From Pseudomonas petrae (GTDB taxonomy: Bacteria; Pseudomonadota; Gammaproteobacteria; Pseudomonadales; Pseudomonadaceae), in the NCBI RefSeq assembly GCF_021728295.1, contig NZ_JAKJXE010000007.1, forward strand, positions 124,001 to 188,000: a stretch of 64,000 nt of DNA. Direction: 5' to 3'. Positions 17,557 through 25,408 of the stretch are shown here, piece by piece. A model generated the notes under the pieces. The model saw only the letters and a program-made list of their open reading frames with translations. It was not told the origin of the DNA and searched no databases. The position numbers were made by a program, and so were the translations under genes. Each line of letters opens with the position of its first letter. The stretch's first letter is position 1.

Positions 17557-19403
17557 CAGTTGACGAACACGCCCGCGCTCTTGAATTCATCCAGTACACC
17601 TAGAGGCTGGAGCTTGTGCTTGAGCGTGGAGAGCAGTTCGCTGCGCACGTCGGGCAGCTTACGTCCTTCCCTCAGTTGGGCGAAGTCGTCCCGCGCCACC
17701 TGCCACCATTGCTCGAGTGCGGAGTGATGCCCAGCGACCCTGGTATGAAGGTTCTGGTCCGACTCCAGTATCGCCTTGATAGCAGGCTTGGTGTCCAATG
17801 CGGGACCGAAGGCCAGGTAGCCCGGGCGCAGAGGCTCAAACAGGGTGTCGGGTTGCACGCCAAACTTGTCGAACTCGGACTGTTTGGCGGCGACCTCGCT
17901 CTCGGGAATGCCGCCTATAAGGTGAGCCTGCACGTCTTCCGGTTCAGGGGCGGGGGTGTTGTCCACGTAGCGGCGGATGTTGAGGTTGTAGTCGTGCTGT
18001 TTGACGATCACCTCCTTATCTACCAGGCGGCTGTATTTATCGATGGTCAGCTTGTGGGTGAAGACGTGGTCGATCTTCTCGATGTCTTCGGGGCGTAGAT
18101 TGTTCTGGTTTTTGCCCTCGGCGTATTCGCGATCGGCGTTGATGAACAACACTTGATTGCGCAGCTCGTCGGGCTTGCTTTTGTTGACCACCAGCACACA
18201 GGCGGGGATGCCGGTGCCGTAGAACAGGCCGGGCGGCAAGCTGATGATGGCCTCTAGATAATCGTCCTCGATGAGCAGCTCGCGGATGAGTTTTTCTTTG
18301 CCTCCGCGGAACAGCACACCGTGGGGCATGACGGTAGCCATGTGGCCGTCCGGCTTGAGGCTGGCGATCATGTGCTGCACGAACATGAGGTCGGCCTTCT
18401 TGCCAGATTCCGGACAGAACTCGCGGAAGCGGTTGGTGAAGCTCATAGTGGCGCGGCTGTAGTTCTGCGAGAACGGTGGGTTAGCGAGAACACAGTCGAA
18501 CTTGCGCGGCTGGCTATTTTCAAGAATCTGCGGATCTTCCAGAGTATCCCCGTGTTCGATGGTGAAGCGGGTGATGTTGTGGAGAATCATGTTCATGTTG
18601 CAGATGGACCAGACCGTACCGTTGGAGTCCTGGCCGTAGAGAGCGAGGTCATTCGGGTCCTGGCCCTGCTCTTCCACATACTGGTGCGCCTGAATGAGAA
18701 AGCCACCGGAGCCGGCGGTGGGGTCGTAGACGGTATTGCCGGCCTGGGGCTTGGTAAGCTGCACCAGCAGGCGCACCACTTCGGCGGGGGTATAGAACTC
18801 ACCGCCTTTCTTACCGGCGCTGTCGGCGAAATACTTAATCAGGTATTCGTAGGCGGCACCAAGCAGGTCGGGGAACTCGAAGTTGTCATTGACCAGCACG
18901 AACTGGGGCTGGTTGAAGTGATCGAGCAGGTCTTTCCACTTCTGATCAGGGATCTTGGTCTTTCCCTTGACGGTGTTGAATTCGATGTTGTTCTTCAGTA
19001 CCCCGGCCAGGGCGTCGTTCTCATCCTCGATGGCAGCAATCGCTTTGTTAAGCATGCTGCCTATATCGTGCTTGAGGTGCTTTAGCGCCGGCACCTCGTT
19101 GCCCTTCTCATCCATCCAGCTCTCGTGCCAGCGGGCGCGGGGCGGCACAAAGAAGGTGTCGCCGTAGGAGGTCTTGTCATTGAGCAGTTCCTCCAGCAGC
19201 TCAGGCCGGTCCTTTAGGTGGGCGTAGGTGGTATTACGCAGCACCCCGCGCTTGCGGTCGAACTCGTCGGACAGGCGTTTGATGAACAGCATGCCAAAGA
19301 TGAACTCCTTGAACTCACTGGCGTCCATCTTGCCGCGCAGGATGTCGGCGGCTTTGAAGAGGAAACCTTCGAGCTGGGAGAGGGTTATTTTTTCTAGTTT
19401 CAT
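17532..19403 (-). CDS. hsdM: Type I restriction methylase subunit (frameshifted end)
   Basis: 623 residues from ATG 19403 ([13 protein letters not shown]); the TTG two codons upstream is less likely. An N-terminal helical HsdM domain is followed by an N6-adenine methylase: [13 protein letters not shown] (AdoMet motif I, near residue 225) and LANPPFSQN (motif IV NPPF, near 310), then [10 protein letters not shown]. Its last residues ([11 protein letters not shown]) leave the conserved sequence, which continues in the overlapping downstream frame. It protects host DNA and forms the core with HsdS. Catalysis should be intact, but the missing coiled-coil tail may affect assembly. The HTH gene lies 7 bases upstream. 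Confidence 0.9.
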   Translation of the reverse strand: MKLEKITLSQLEGFLFKAADILRGKMDASEFKEFIFGMLFIKRLSDEFDRKRGVLRNTTYAHLKDRPELLEELLNDKTSYGDTFFVPPRARWHESWMDEKGNEVPALKHLKHDIGSMLNKAIAAIEDENDALAGVLKNNIEFNTVKGKTKIPDQKWKDLLDHFNQPQFVLVNDNFEFPDLLGAAYEYLIKYFADSAGKKGGEFYTPAEVVRLLVQLTKPQAGNTVYDPTAGSGGFLIQAHQYVEEQGQDPNDLALYGQDSNGTVWSICNMNMILHNITRFTIEHGDTLEDPQILENSQPRKFDCVLANPPFSQNYSRATMSFTNRFREFCPESGKKADLMFVQHMIASLKPDGHMATVMPHGVLFRGGKEKLIRELLIEDDYLEAIISLPPGLFYGTGIPACVLVVNKSKPDELRNQVLFINADREYAEGKNQNNLRPEDIEKIDHVFTHKLTIDKYSRLVDKEVIVKQHDYNLNIRRYVDNTPAPEPEDVQAHLIGGIPESEVAAKQSEFDKFGVQPDTLFEPLRPGYLAFGPALDTKPAIKAILESDQNLHTRVAGHHSALEQWWQVARDDFAQLREGRKLPDVRSELLSTLKHKLQPLGVLDEFKSAGVFVNWWQASAMT

Positions 19404-19410
19404 GAACAAT

Positions 19411-19641
19411 TCACTTTTCTGGGTTCTTTGCCGTGTTGTCTGCCCGGCTGGCGTTCAAACCTTCCATCGACTGCTGTTTGATCCACATATCGATGTCAGT
19501 GCGCGAGAAGCGCCATGTCCCTCCGACCTTAAAGGCCGGGATCTTCTTGGCTGCTGCCAAGCGATAGACCGTTCGCTTACCTACCTTCAGGTAAGCAGCC
19601 ACGTCGTCGAGGGTGAGTATTTCGCCAGTCTCGTCTTTCAT
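19411..19641 (-). CDS. Excisionase-family HTH DNA-binding protein
   Basis: 76 residues with a MerR-like HTH_17 domain: [20 protein letters not shown] then [20 protein letters not shown], the typical helix-turn-helix plus wing. It is the first gene of the restriction operon, ending 7 bases before the hsdM ATG. Such small proteins often lead hsd operons and may control them, much as C-proteins do for type II systems; a role as island excisionase is also possible. I favour operon control because of position. Confidence 0.85.
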   Translation of the reverse strand: MKDETGEILTLDDVAAYLKVGKRTVYRLAAAKKIPAFKVGGTWRFSRTDIDMWIKQQSMEGLNASRADNTAKNPEK

Positions 19642-19816
19642 CGTGTCCTAAGCCGCTGTGGCGGCCCGCACCCGTTGTGATGGTAATTTTGGCAAGGATA
19701 AAGCTAACTTGAGCATCTATGTACAAATAGTTGGTAGAGCGTGGGATCCAGCGTCGTACTGAGCGAGGTGTCGACTGCAACCCAAAAGCCCGCCCTTAGC
19801 AACTCCGGGAGCACAA

Positions 19817-20065
19817 ATGGATCAGGCAACCCAACCCAGGGCAAGCGGCTCATACACCACCAACCTCCTCGGCAACATCCGGAGCCATTTGGCCGGGCTG
19901 CAAGGCTACGACGTGATGGCGGTGGAGCTCATCCAGAATGCGGATGACGCGAAAACCGAGGAAATCGTATTCGACATCATGGACAGCGGCTTAGTGATGT
20001 ACAACAGCGGCCAGCTGGTAACCACCTGGGCAAATCAGAGCCAGCACGATGGTACTGACCCGTAG
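19817..20065 (+). pseudogene. 5' stub of a sacsin-like (Hsp90-type) ATPase
   Basis: The first 65 or so residues (SYTTNLLGNIRSHLAGLQGY, then VMAVELIQNADDAK and VFDIMDSGLVMYNSGQ) match the start of sacsin/GHKL-type ATPases, including the Glu-Leu-x-Gln-Asn-Ala-Asp-Asp ATP/Mg box. Homologues normally run to 1000 residues or more and occur in defence islands. Here the match ends near 20017 and a stop follows at 20065, at the junction with the Gp2 module. It is a truncated relic, not a functional enzyme. Confidence 0.75.
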
Positions 20066-20070
20066 ACTTT

Positions 20071-21036
20071 TCAAGTCGTTGCTCTGTGAATACGGCCAGT
20101 GCGGTAGGTTCTCGCCCCAGCCGGCTTCATGCGCAGATATTGGCTGTCCTTGGTCAGGTAACTCATGGCTTCGATGACCTTTCGGCATGCCACGCTGTCA
20201 GCTCGCTTGATGACCCCGATTCCGAGCTCGTCACCATAACGGGCCTTGTCATCGTTGCAGCTGAAAAAGTAACCCTGGCCACGAGTGATCTGTTCCCACA
20301 ATTCGCCGACCTTTCTCGCTTTAGCGAAATCGCTGCGTACCTCTGCACCGTTGAAGAAGAATGCTGCATGGATATGAAAGCCTTTATCCTCTCCATGCTC
20401 GACTGTGCAGACATAGCCGGTCTCATGTTCGAAGATGGGATTACGCTCCCGCGCACGAATGAACCTATCCAGGTCACTGAAAACATGCTCAATGCGCAGG
20501 CGTGGACGAACCATCGTTCGATAATGCAGATCCACACGAACGACCACCGTGCGGGAGTAACGATCAAGCACCTGGCTGACGTACTCGCTGAGCGTGGCTT
20601 GCTTGCGACTAGCTTCGTAGCGACGGTCATCCGCCTTGCGCTTGTATCGCTTGCTGCTGATCAGTTGACGAATCCGAGCGACCAATACGTTCATTGAATG
20701 ATGGAAATCCAGATATGCCGTCTTATGCTCATTCAGACAGATCATGCCTGCCGGACTACGCTCCAACCCTATGTCCTGACAAGCTTCCCAGAAGGCTTGC
20801 AGGTGCTCGCTGTAGACGTAGGAGTGACGATCATCGAAGAGATCGAACATCTGCTGCATGGAGTCAACGTATTTGGAGAGCCTGGTCCTTTTTGCCCGTT
20901 CGTATCCAGATTGGGCTTGGATGATCTCGAAAGCTGGCTTGTCAGTACGCTCAATGGACTGAACAAGTCGCTCGATCCTGATCGAGGCTTGAGACTGGGA
21001 GAAGCTGGTGAAAATGGTATTGCTGAATGGGTACAT
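20071..21036 (-). CDS. Inovirus Gp2-like (YfjJ/YagK) protein
   Basis: 321 residues from ATG 21036; the in-frame GTG at 21066 would add ten. The C-terminal half matches the inovirus-type Gp2/YagK-YfjJ family: VVVRVDLHYR, YVCTVEHGEDKGFHIHAAFF and MSYLTKDSQYLR. HIH at residues 221-223 and Tyr-x-x-Lys at 293-296 resemble the HUH and Tyr motifs of rolling-circle replication proteins, although replication by this family is not firmly shown. The N-terminal half is unassigned. Such proteins are typical of P4-like satellites and cryptic prophages, usually with AlpA regulators, as here. It abuts the sacsin-like stub tail to tail. Confidence 0.8.
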   Translation of the reverse strand: MYPFSNTIFTSFSQSQASIRIERLVQSIERTDKPAFEIIQAQSGYERAKRTRLSKYVDSMQQMFDLFDDRHSYVYSEHLQAFWEACQDIGLERSPAGMICLNEHKTAYLDFHHSMNVLVARIRQLISSKRYKRKADDRRYEASRKQATLSEYVSQVLDRYSRTVVVRVDLHYRTMVRPRLRIEHVFSDLDRFIRARERNPIFEHETGYVCTVEHGEDKGFHIHAAFFFNGAEVRSDFAKARKVGELWEQITRGQGYFFSCNDDKARYGDELGIGVIKRADSVACRKVIEAMSYLTKDSQYLRMKPAGARTYRTGRIHRATT

Positions 21037-21066
21037 GATTGAGTGCCTGAGTGGTTGGATGCACAC

Positions 21067-21360
21067 CAGGTACTTACTAAGTATGTTTTAACTGCTGAGA
21101 TGTTCTCTGCTTGAAACTATTGAAAGGTAGTAGCAGATTAGATATGACTATTAGATATATCAATAAACCAGCTTCGCCAAGGAAGGCACTGTCCAGGGAA
21201 ACGGCACAATGGAAGGCGATTGCCTACCCTATGGGAGCTTTTTGCACTTAGTCCAGTGGGGGAGTTGTCTGAGATGGGAACCGCCCGGCCAGCTGATGCG
21301 GCATAAAGCACCAGGACCAGGGGAAGCCCAAGTCATGGCGCTTGCTAATACTCTTTTCAA
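21067..21360. other. Gap between gp2-like gene and alpA
   Basis: About 290 bases with no supported gene. It probably contains the 5' region of the Gp2-like gene. I see no clear promoter boxes or repeats. Confidence 0.4.
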
Positions 21361-21561
21361 TTAGGTTGCAGTGACCTCGGCTAGGTCACGCTCCTCGACC
21401 CTTGCCATGATCCAATCATGCACCTCGCCTTCAACCCAGCCGACGCAACGGTCACCCAGCGAGACCGGTTTGGGGAAGGTCCCTTCTGAGATGAACTTGT
21501 AGACGGTGGACCGGCCCAGACCGGTGGAGTCGATGACGTCTTTCAGACGAATAATCCTCAT
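21361..21561 (-). CDS. alpA: AlpA-family phage regulator
   Basis: 66 residues from ATG 21561, chosen because GAG stands 7 bases before it; ATG 21576 has no ribosome site. MRIIRLKDVIDSTGLGRSTV then YKFISEGTFPKP and GWVEGEVHDWI are the AlpA helix-turn-helix and its signature. AlpA proteins activate excisionase or integrase expression in P4-like elements. It is transcribed toward the Gp2-like gene and probably controls island genes. Confidence 0.88.
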   Translation of the reverse strand: MRIIRLKDVIDSTGLGRSTVYKFISEGTFPKPVSLGDRCVGWVEGEVHDWIMARVEERDLAEVTAT

Positions 21562-21576
21562 GAACAGGCTCCTCAT

Positions 21577-22178
21577 GTTTGTTCAGAGGATTGGCAGGGA
21601 CGGTGAATAAATACGCGCCATGCCCACTGCATAAAGATAACCACCCAGGGTTTCTTGGAGACTCGGCCTGAATAAGCGCCGCATAGCCTTGAAGCTCAAG
21701 TTAACGAGTATCTGGCCGTAAACTTGACCGGCGCCACAATAGAGCGGGTTTCAGTAACCAACACTGGTTGAGCAAGACACTCACTCCAGCGTTGCCGCGT
21801 AGCCGACTGCTTGATCATCAGGGATGCAGGTTATGTATCAATTCTTCTGGGCACAGCCCAGAGATCGCTCAATGCCAGCCCAATCCGCCCACCAAAATTA
21901 CAGACGCCTACCCTGATCAGTCGCTCGCGACAGTAAGCGAGTCCTCAACATCACATTGCGCTGCAAACGGTACGCCCCGCACTTGCCAATAGACTCGATG
22001 ACATACGCTCCTCCAGGTGCATGGCAAAGCGTCACTGACGTCTTAGTGACCGCCTTCAAGACTTCCGGCGTAAAAAGCAGACGCGGTTCACAAGGTCAAA
22101 ACTTACCAACCACTGCTAAATCACGAATATTTTCGGCGAAAGACCAATTAAATAAAGGTTCGCAAGGAAATTTAGAAT
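21577..22178. other. AT-rich intergenic region
   Basis: About 600 bases without a convincing gene. Short frames here give no known protein. The right half (after about 22080) becomes markedly AT-rich and leads into the 11-bp repeats, so it may belong to a regulatory or origin region. Confidence 0.4.
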
Positions 22179-22233
22179 TCTAGAATAACCCTAGAATAAC
22201 CCTAGAATAATCCTAGAATAATCCTAGAATAAA
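22179..22233 (+). repeat. Five tandem 11-bp repeats (iteron-like)
   Basis: Five contiguous units of consensus CCTAGAATAAY: TCTAGAATAAC, CCTAGAATAAC, CCTAGAATAAT, CCTAGAATAAT, CCTAGAATAAA. A looser single copy (GCTAGAATCA) lies near 22290. The 11-base period places each unit on the same DNA face. They end 119 bases before the gene for a ribbon-helix-helix protein, inside AT-rich DNA. They could be operators for that protein or iterons of an origin. Confidence 0.85.
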
Positions 22234-22352
22234 GATAGATCGGAATCTAATAAACATAGGATATCAATAAAATAGGTATCGAATCGTGCTAGAATCATGC
22301 CATTACTAATAGTTTAAATCTTAAATTTATAATTCTCGTATAGGTTTTGACT

Positions 22353-23237
22353 ATGAAAGAGAAGGATGATCTTGTCTTAAGGGATGACTGGCACGATGAG
22401 CTGAGCCGACTGATAGAGGACCAGCGAAACAATACTCGTCGAGACATCTGGCTATGGCTCTACCTGTATTTTTACGAAAAGGCCGACCTAGACCCTGTTA
22501 CATGCAACGGCACCACCATGAGGAGCGCCATCGCCCGCTTTTTGAAGCGAAATACCCGCATGCTTGAGAGAATAAATTCGGATAAAGACCGGTTTATGCT
22601 CCCAAATGACTACCTCAAGTGGATTGACGGAGGTGAAAGACAGTATCAATGGCTGCTTAGCAGGATTGAAAACATCACTGGGTTGCGACCTCTTCGAGGA
22701 TTGCCTGAAGGGCTAGTGCACCTCACCGGCAGAAATCATCTCATCGCCCTGCTCGATCTCTGGGATATCGACATCGCAAAGAAAGCAGAAAATATCGAAC
22801 GCCTTCGCAAGGAGTGGCTTGGGCACAAGGCAAGTGACAGTGATTTCGAGTGGTTCGAAGACAAAAAAGACGGCGCCAAACGCTGTCAATGCGCTTGGGA
22901 GTGGCTGGAAAAGAACCATAAATCCATACCTGATGAACAGCTCCCTATCAGCAATTACACGGCGCTGCTTCTGTACTTCGATAAAGCGAAGCTTAGCCGC
23001 ACCGAACAGAAACTCACCATCCAGGAAATCAAAAAGAGATGGAGCCGAAAGCAGTTCGGCGAACGCAACGATGGCAAAAAGCAGGTTAACGTTTGGCTCT
23101 CGAAAACTGTAATCGACCTCCTCGACGAGCTGGCAGAAAAGCGCAATCTGAAACGAGCTGAAGTATTGGAGCATCTGATAAAAATGGAGTCTGAAGCTGG
23201 CGCATACCTGGCAGACAAACTGAAGGTCAGTAAATGA
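22353..23237 (+). CDS. Island protein with C-terminal ribbon-helix-helix domain
   Basis: 294 residues from ATG 22353; a TTG two codons earlier is unlikely. The first 230 residues are charged and Trp-rich (DIWLWLYLYFYEKADLD near 35, EWFEDKKDGAKRCQCAWEWL near 170) and belong to no family I can name. Residues of about 242-281 (KKQVNVWLSKTVIDLLDELA then EKRNLKRAEVLEHLI) fit a ribbon-helix-helix domain: one beta strand that reads the major groove and two helices. The 5x11-bp repeat array just upstream is a natural binding target. It is the last gene before the right attachment site. A role in copy control, partition or regulation of the element is inference. Confidence 0.72.
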   Translation: MKEKDDLVLRDDWHDELSRLIEDQRNNTRRDIWLWLYLYFYEKADLDPVTCNGTTMRSAIARFLKRNTRMLERINSDKDRFMLPNDYLKWIDGGERQYQWLLSRIENITGLRPLRGLPEGLVHLTGRNHLIALLDLWDIDIAKKAENIERLRKEWLGHKASDSDFEWFEDKKDGAKRCQCAWEWLEKNHKSIPDEQLPISNYTALLLYFDKAKLSRTEQKLTIQEIKKRWSRKQFGERNDGKKQVNVWLSKTVIDLLDELAEKRNLKRAEVLEHLIKMESEAGAYLADKLKVSK

Positions 23238-23298
23238 GCAGTCTCCTAAAAGAGAAGGGACGATCGCCCCCTCCCTTGCCGCACTCACCTAGCGCACC

Positions 23299-23320
23299 GG
23301 TATTCCAAAAGGTATTCCAA
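23299..23320. promoter_or_regulatory. Integrase arm-type sites, right end
   Basis: GGTATTCCAA occurs twice (23299-23308 and 23311-23320), 12 bp apart, matching the left-end pair in sequence and spacing. It lies 50 bases inside the right core, as expected for attR arm sites. Confidence 0.7.
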
Positions 23321-23370
23321 GAGAAAAAAATGGGTAATAATTCATTTTAAAATCAACAAGATAATGCATA

Positions 23371-23394
23371 GGTTCAGATTACCCCGGCCCACCA
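23371..23394 (+). other. attR core (degenerate tmRNA 3' end)
   Basis: GGTTCAGATTACCCCGGCCCACCA resembles the tmRNA end GGTTCAAATCC...GGCTCCACCA with a few mismatches and one indel. It is the chromosomal remnant expected at the far end of an island inserted in ssrA. Confidence 0.65.
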
Positions 23395-23406
23395 AATCCA
23401 AAAAAC

Positions 23407-23434
23407 AAGACGTCCTAGGACGTCTTTTTTTGTG
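23407..23434 (+). terminator. Former ssrA terminator (right copy)
   Basis: AAGACGTCC and GGACGTCTT arms with a 2-base centre, T-run and GTG are almost identical to the hairpin at 1145-1173. It probably is the original host tmRNA terminator, displaced by the island. It is also palindromic enough to serve the minus-strand gene that ends at 23492. Confidence 0.75.
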
Positions 23435-23491
23435 GGTGTGATTTGGTTGCGCGCACCTGCTACTCGCACTGGCTACTCAGATGTGCCCCCG

Positions 23492-24184
23492 TTAATCCAG
23501 CTTGCGCCAGCTTCGCGCCCAAGACATTTTCCCCTGATCATCCTGCCCGAGAGGGCGGAAGATTCTGATATAGGAAACTCCGTCTAATTCGACCTGTTGC
23601 CGGCTTCGGGCATAGGGGAATTTCTGGTCCAGCTCCCGCCATATGCTTTCTTCTTCAGTAAGCGGCAACAGCCCCAGCGCCTTGAGTCTTTCTTCGATCA
23701 GAAGCACGTGGTCCTGAAGCCTGACCAATTCGGCCTGCACGCGCGGATCTGCAAGCCGCCCCCTGGAATCCTTCAAGCAGTCGAGCAGATCTCGTCGTGC
23801 CTCGATCAATTCAAATTCAGTGAACTCTGCCGTGAAGTTCTCGCGCTCCAGGATGGCCAGGACATCTTCCTTGGAGACCACCGAAAGATTGATCAGCGCG
23901 TAAGCATATGCACCCGTCGGGTACGACCCACCCTCGTTAGTGGCGATGCAGCTCAGCTGGATAGTGTTCATCTTGCCTGGATAGAAGAAGGCGAATAGCG
24001 CGTCGAACTCTTCCTGGTCGAGCTGTTCCATGTGGCTTGAACCAATGCCTGCGCCCTCGGGGGAGTCGATTTCGGTGATGTAGCCCCGATCACCGAGTGC
24101 TTCAACCAGCGCTGAGAAATTAATGTCGCCGGTCAAAACCCTGGATTTCAAGTAGCCGTGATAATCGTAGTCGTCAGGAAACAT
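23492..24184 (-). CDS. Protein of unknown function, 230 residues
   Basis: A soluble acidic protein starting MFPDDYDYHGYLKSRVLTGD. It has no signal peptide or membrane segment. The middle (about 115-170) is helical and charged, and the C-terminus contains GVSYIRIFRPLGQDDQGKMSW. I recognise no family. The coding frame is long and has normal Pseudomonas composition. It is the first gene outside the island and reads toward it. Confidence 0.75.
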   Translation of the reverse strand: MFPDDYDYHGYLKSRVLTGDINFSALVEALGDRGYITEIDSPEGAGIGSSHMEQLDQEEFDALFAFFYPGKMNTIQLSCIATNEGGSYPTGAYAYALINLSVVSKEDVLAILERENFTAEFTEFELIEARRDLLDCLKDSRGRLADPRVQAELVRLQDHVLLIEERLKALGLLPLTEEESIWRELDQKFPYARSRQQVELDGVSYIRIFRPLGQDDQGKMSWARSWRKLD

Positions 24185-24562
24185 TCGCCCTCCTGGGCTG
24201 CTGAATCTCTTACAGCACTGGGGCTAACACATGCATTTCCCAGTGATTTTCTTGGCTCCGGAGCGCATTCAATTAGGCTCGCGTTCGCGTCAGAGGCTCT
24301 TCAGTGTGAGGGCGTGTGGTGACAGCGTCCACATGCCCCAAGCCTGGCACTGGATCGACGGCATGAAGACATTGATTAACGAATCAGGCTCTTGCGCGCT
24401 TCGAAGTTGATGGCGCTCACACCGGCCTCTTCCCGGCTGAAGCCGGTCCCACTGAGTGCGCGCGTCAGACAGTGGGACCGGCTTTAGTCGGGGCCCCTGG
24501 CCCAGTGTTTCCAGTCAGGCTGAAGGATGGGTAGTTGCACAGACTTGCCCACCCGTTTGCAT
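24185..24562. other. Intergenic region with hairpin repeat
   Basis: No gene is supported. The left part should hold the promoter of the 230-residue protein gene (minus strand). The only structure is the long inverted repeat at 24436-24489. Confidence 0.5.
24436..24489. repeat. 19-bp inverted repeat (REP-like hairpin)
   Basis: GCTGAAGCCGGTCCCACTG (24436-24454) and its near-perfect complement (24470-24489) flank a 15-base loop. Hairpins on the GAAGCCGGTCCCAC theme are common intergenic repeats in Pseudomonas. Confidence 0.75.
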
Positions 24563-25104
24563 TCAACTTGACCAGCCATTTGCATCGAACTTGACTACCA
24601 GCGTCGTAGCGGTGACCGGCAGAGAACGACCCATAGCTGCCGCTCCACGACCTACCAGTTGCCGGTTATGCACCGATCGCGCGGTGCGTTGAACTTCGTT
24701 CATGGCTTGGCCCAAGCGCACACGGGCGGGCGAGTTCTTGGATTGATCCTCATTGAAAGTGCTCAAGGTTTTTTGTGTCTGTTGCAGTGCCCCCCGCACA
24801 TCAAGGTTCAAGGCGCTATTGACTTGTTTCAGGGGCCTTTTCAGCTCCGCAAAACTACCGTTCAGGTTAGTGGCGAGCTCGCCTAGTGGCACCCCTCTAA
24901 GCTTGTCTACAAACGCCTTTAGCTGTTCCTGTAGCTTATCGAAACTGCCCGCTAGGCTTGGGATTTGTATTGGCCACACACTGGCATCATAGTCGACTAG
25001 CTCGGAGGTTTTCGGATCAAAAGCCATGGCTACGTATAATTGCCCTGTCAGCGGGTTGACGGATCGCATCTGCGCACGAAGTCCAATGGCTACGAAGCCT
25101 GCCA
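24563..25104 (-). pseudogene. pqiB/MCE-type gene remnant
   Basis: The frame IGLRAQMRSVNPLTGQLYVAMAF resembles the RGLRAQL..LLTGQLYV segment near the middle of PqiB-type MCE proteins. It is followed by a helical part (QEQLKAFVDKL, VPLGELATNLNGSF) as in the PqiB C-terminal coiled coil. The N-terminal membrane anchor and the early MCE domains are absent, and the last 30 residues drift into unrelated sequence. There is no good start codon or ribosome site, and pqiA and pqiC are missing. I read it as a decayed fragment. Confidence 0.6.
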
Positions 25105-25408
25105 GGATGCTAGTTGCTCACTGCTCGTCGAGTCCGCCCCCGACATTCTCCTTGAATCTGGTAGTCGCTGCGCCTGGAAGCTCGAGCCGTGCCCTGTTGC
25201 CGATGCGCCTGCAAACGCTCTAGCCCGGCACCGCGTTCTGCGCTGTCAGCAACGCCCTGCATTTATCCTCCCGCGCTAAGCCTTCCCGCCTCAGGTTCAT
25301 CGCTAATCAGCCGATAGAACCCAGGTAACCGTGGACGCTTTCACAATTACACCACCACGCTCGCACTCGATTCTGCCCAACAACTCAAAAACCTATGCGG
25401 AAGATCTC

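Larger units (their letters stand above)
1134..23434. mobile_element. Genomic island integrated in ssrA
   Basis: About 22.3 kb bounded by the tmRNA 3' end and a degenerate copy of it at 23371-23394. A second copy of the tmRNA-type terminator lies just outside the right core. An integrase sits at the left edge. Paired TATTCCAA boxes with 12-bp spacing lie inside both edges. Cargo: Ntn hydrolase, SIR2 protein, a decayed plasmid/ICE-type block, an extended type I restriction operon, a sacsin-like stub, and a Gp2/AlpA/RHH module. Several broken genes suggest an old or repeatedly rearranged element. The right core is imperfect, so mobility is doubtful. A mosaic of two nested insertions is also possible. 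Confidence 0.8.

Noticed and set aside
22179..22233. CRISPR array
   Set aside because: The 11-bp units are contiguous with no spacers and no cas genes are present; nothing else in the window looks like a CRISPR.
25110..25262. 50-residue minus-strand frame with GGAGGA before its ATG
   Set aside because: The ribosome site is good, but the sequence is low-complexity Arg/Gln/Gly without any support; it may belong to the decayed pqi region.
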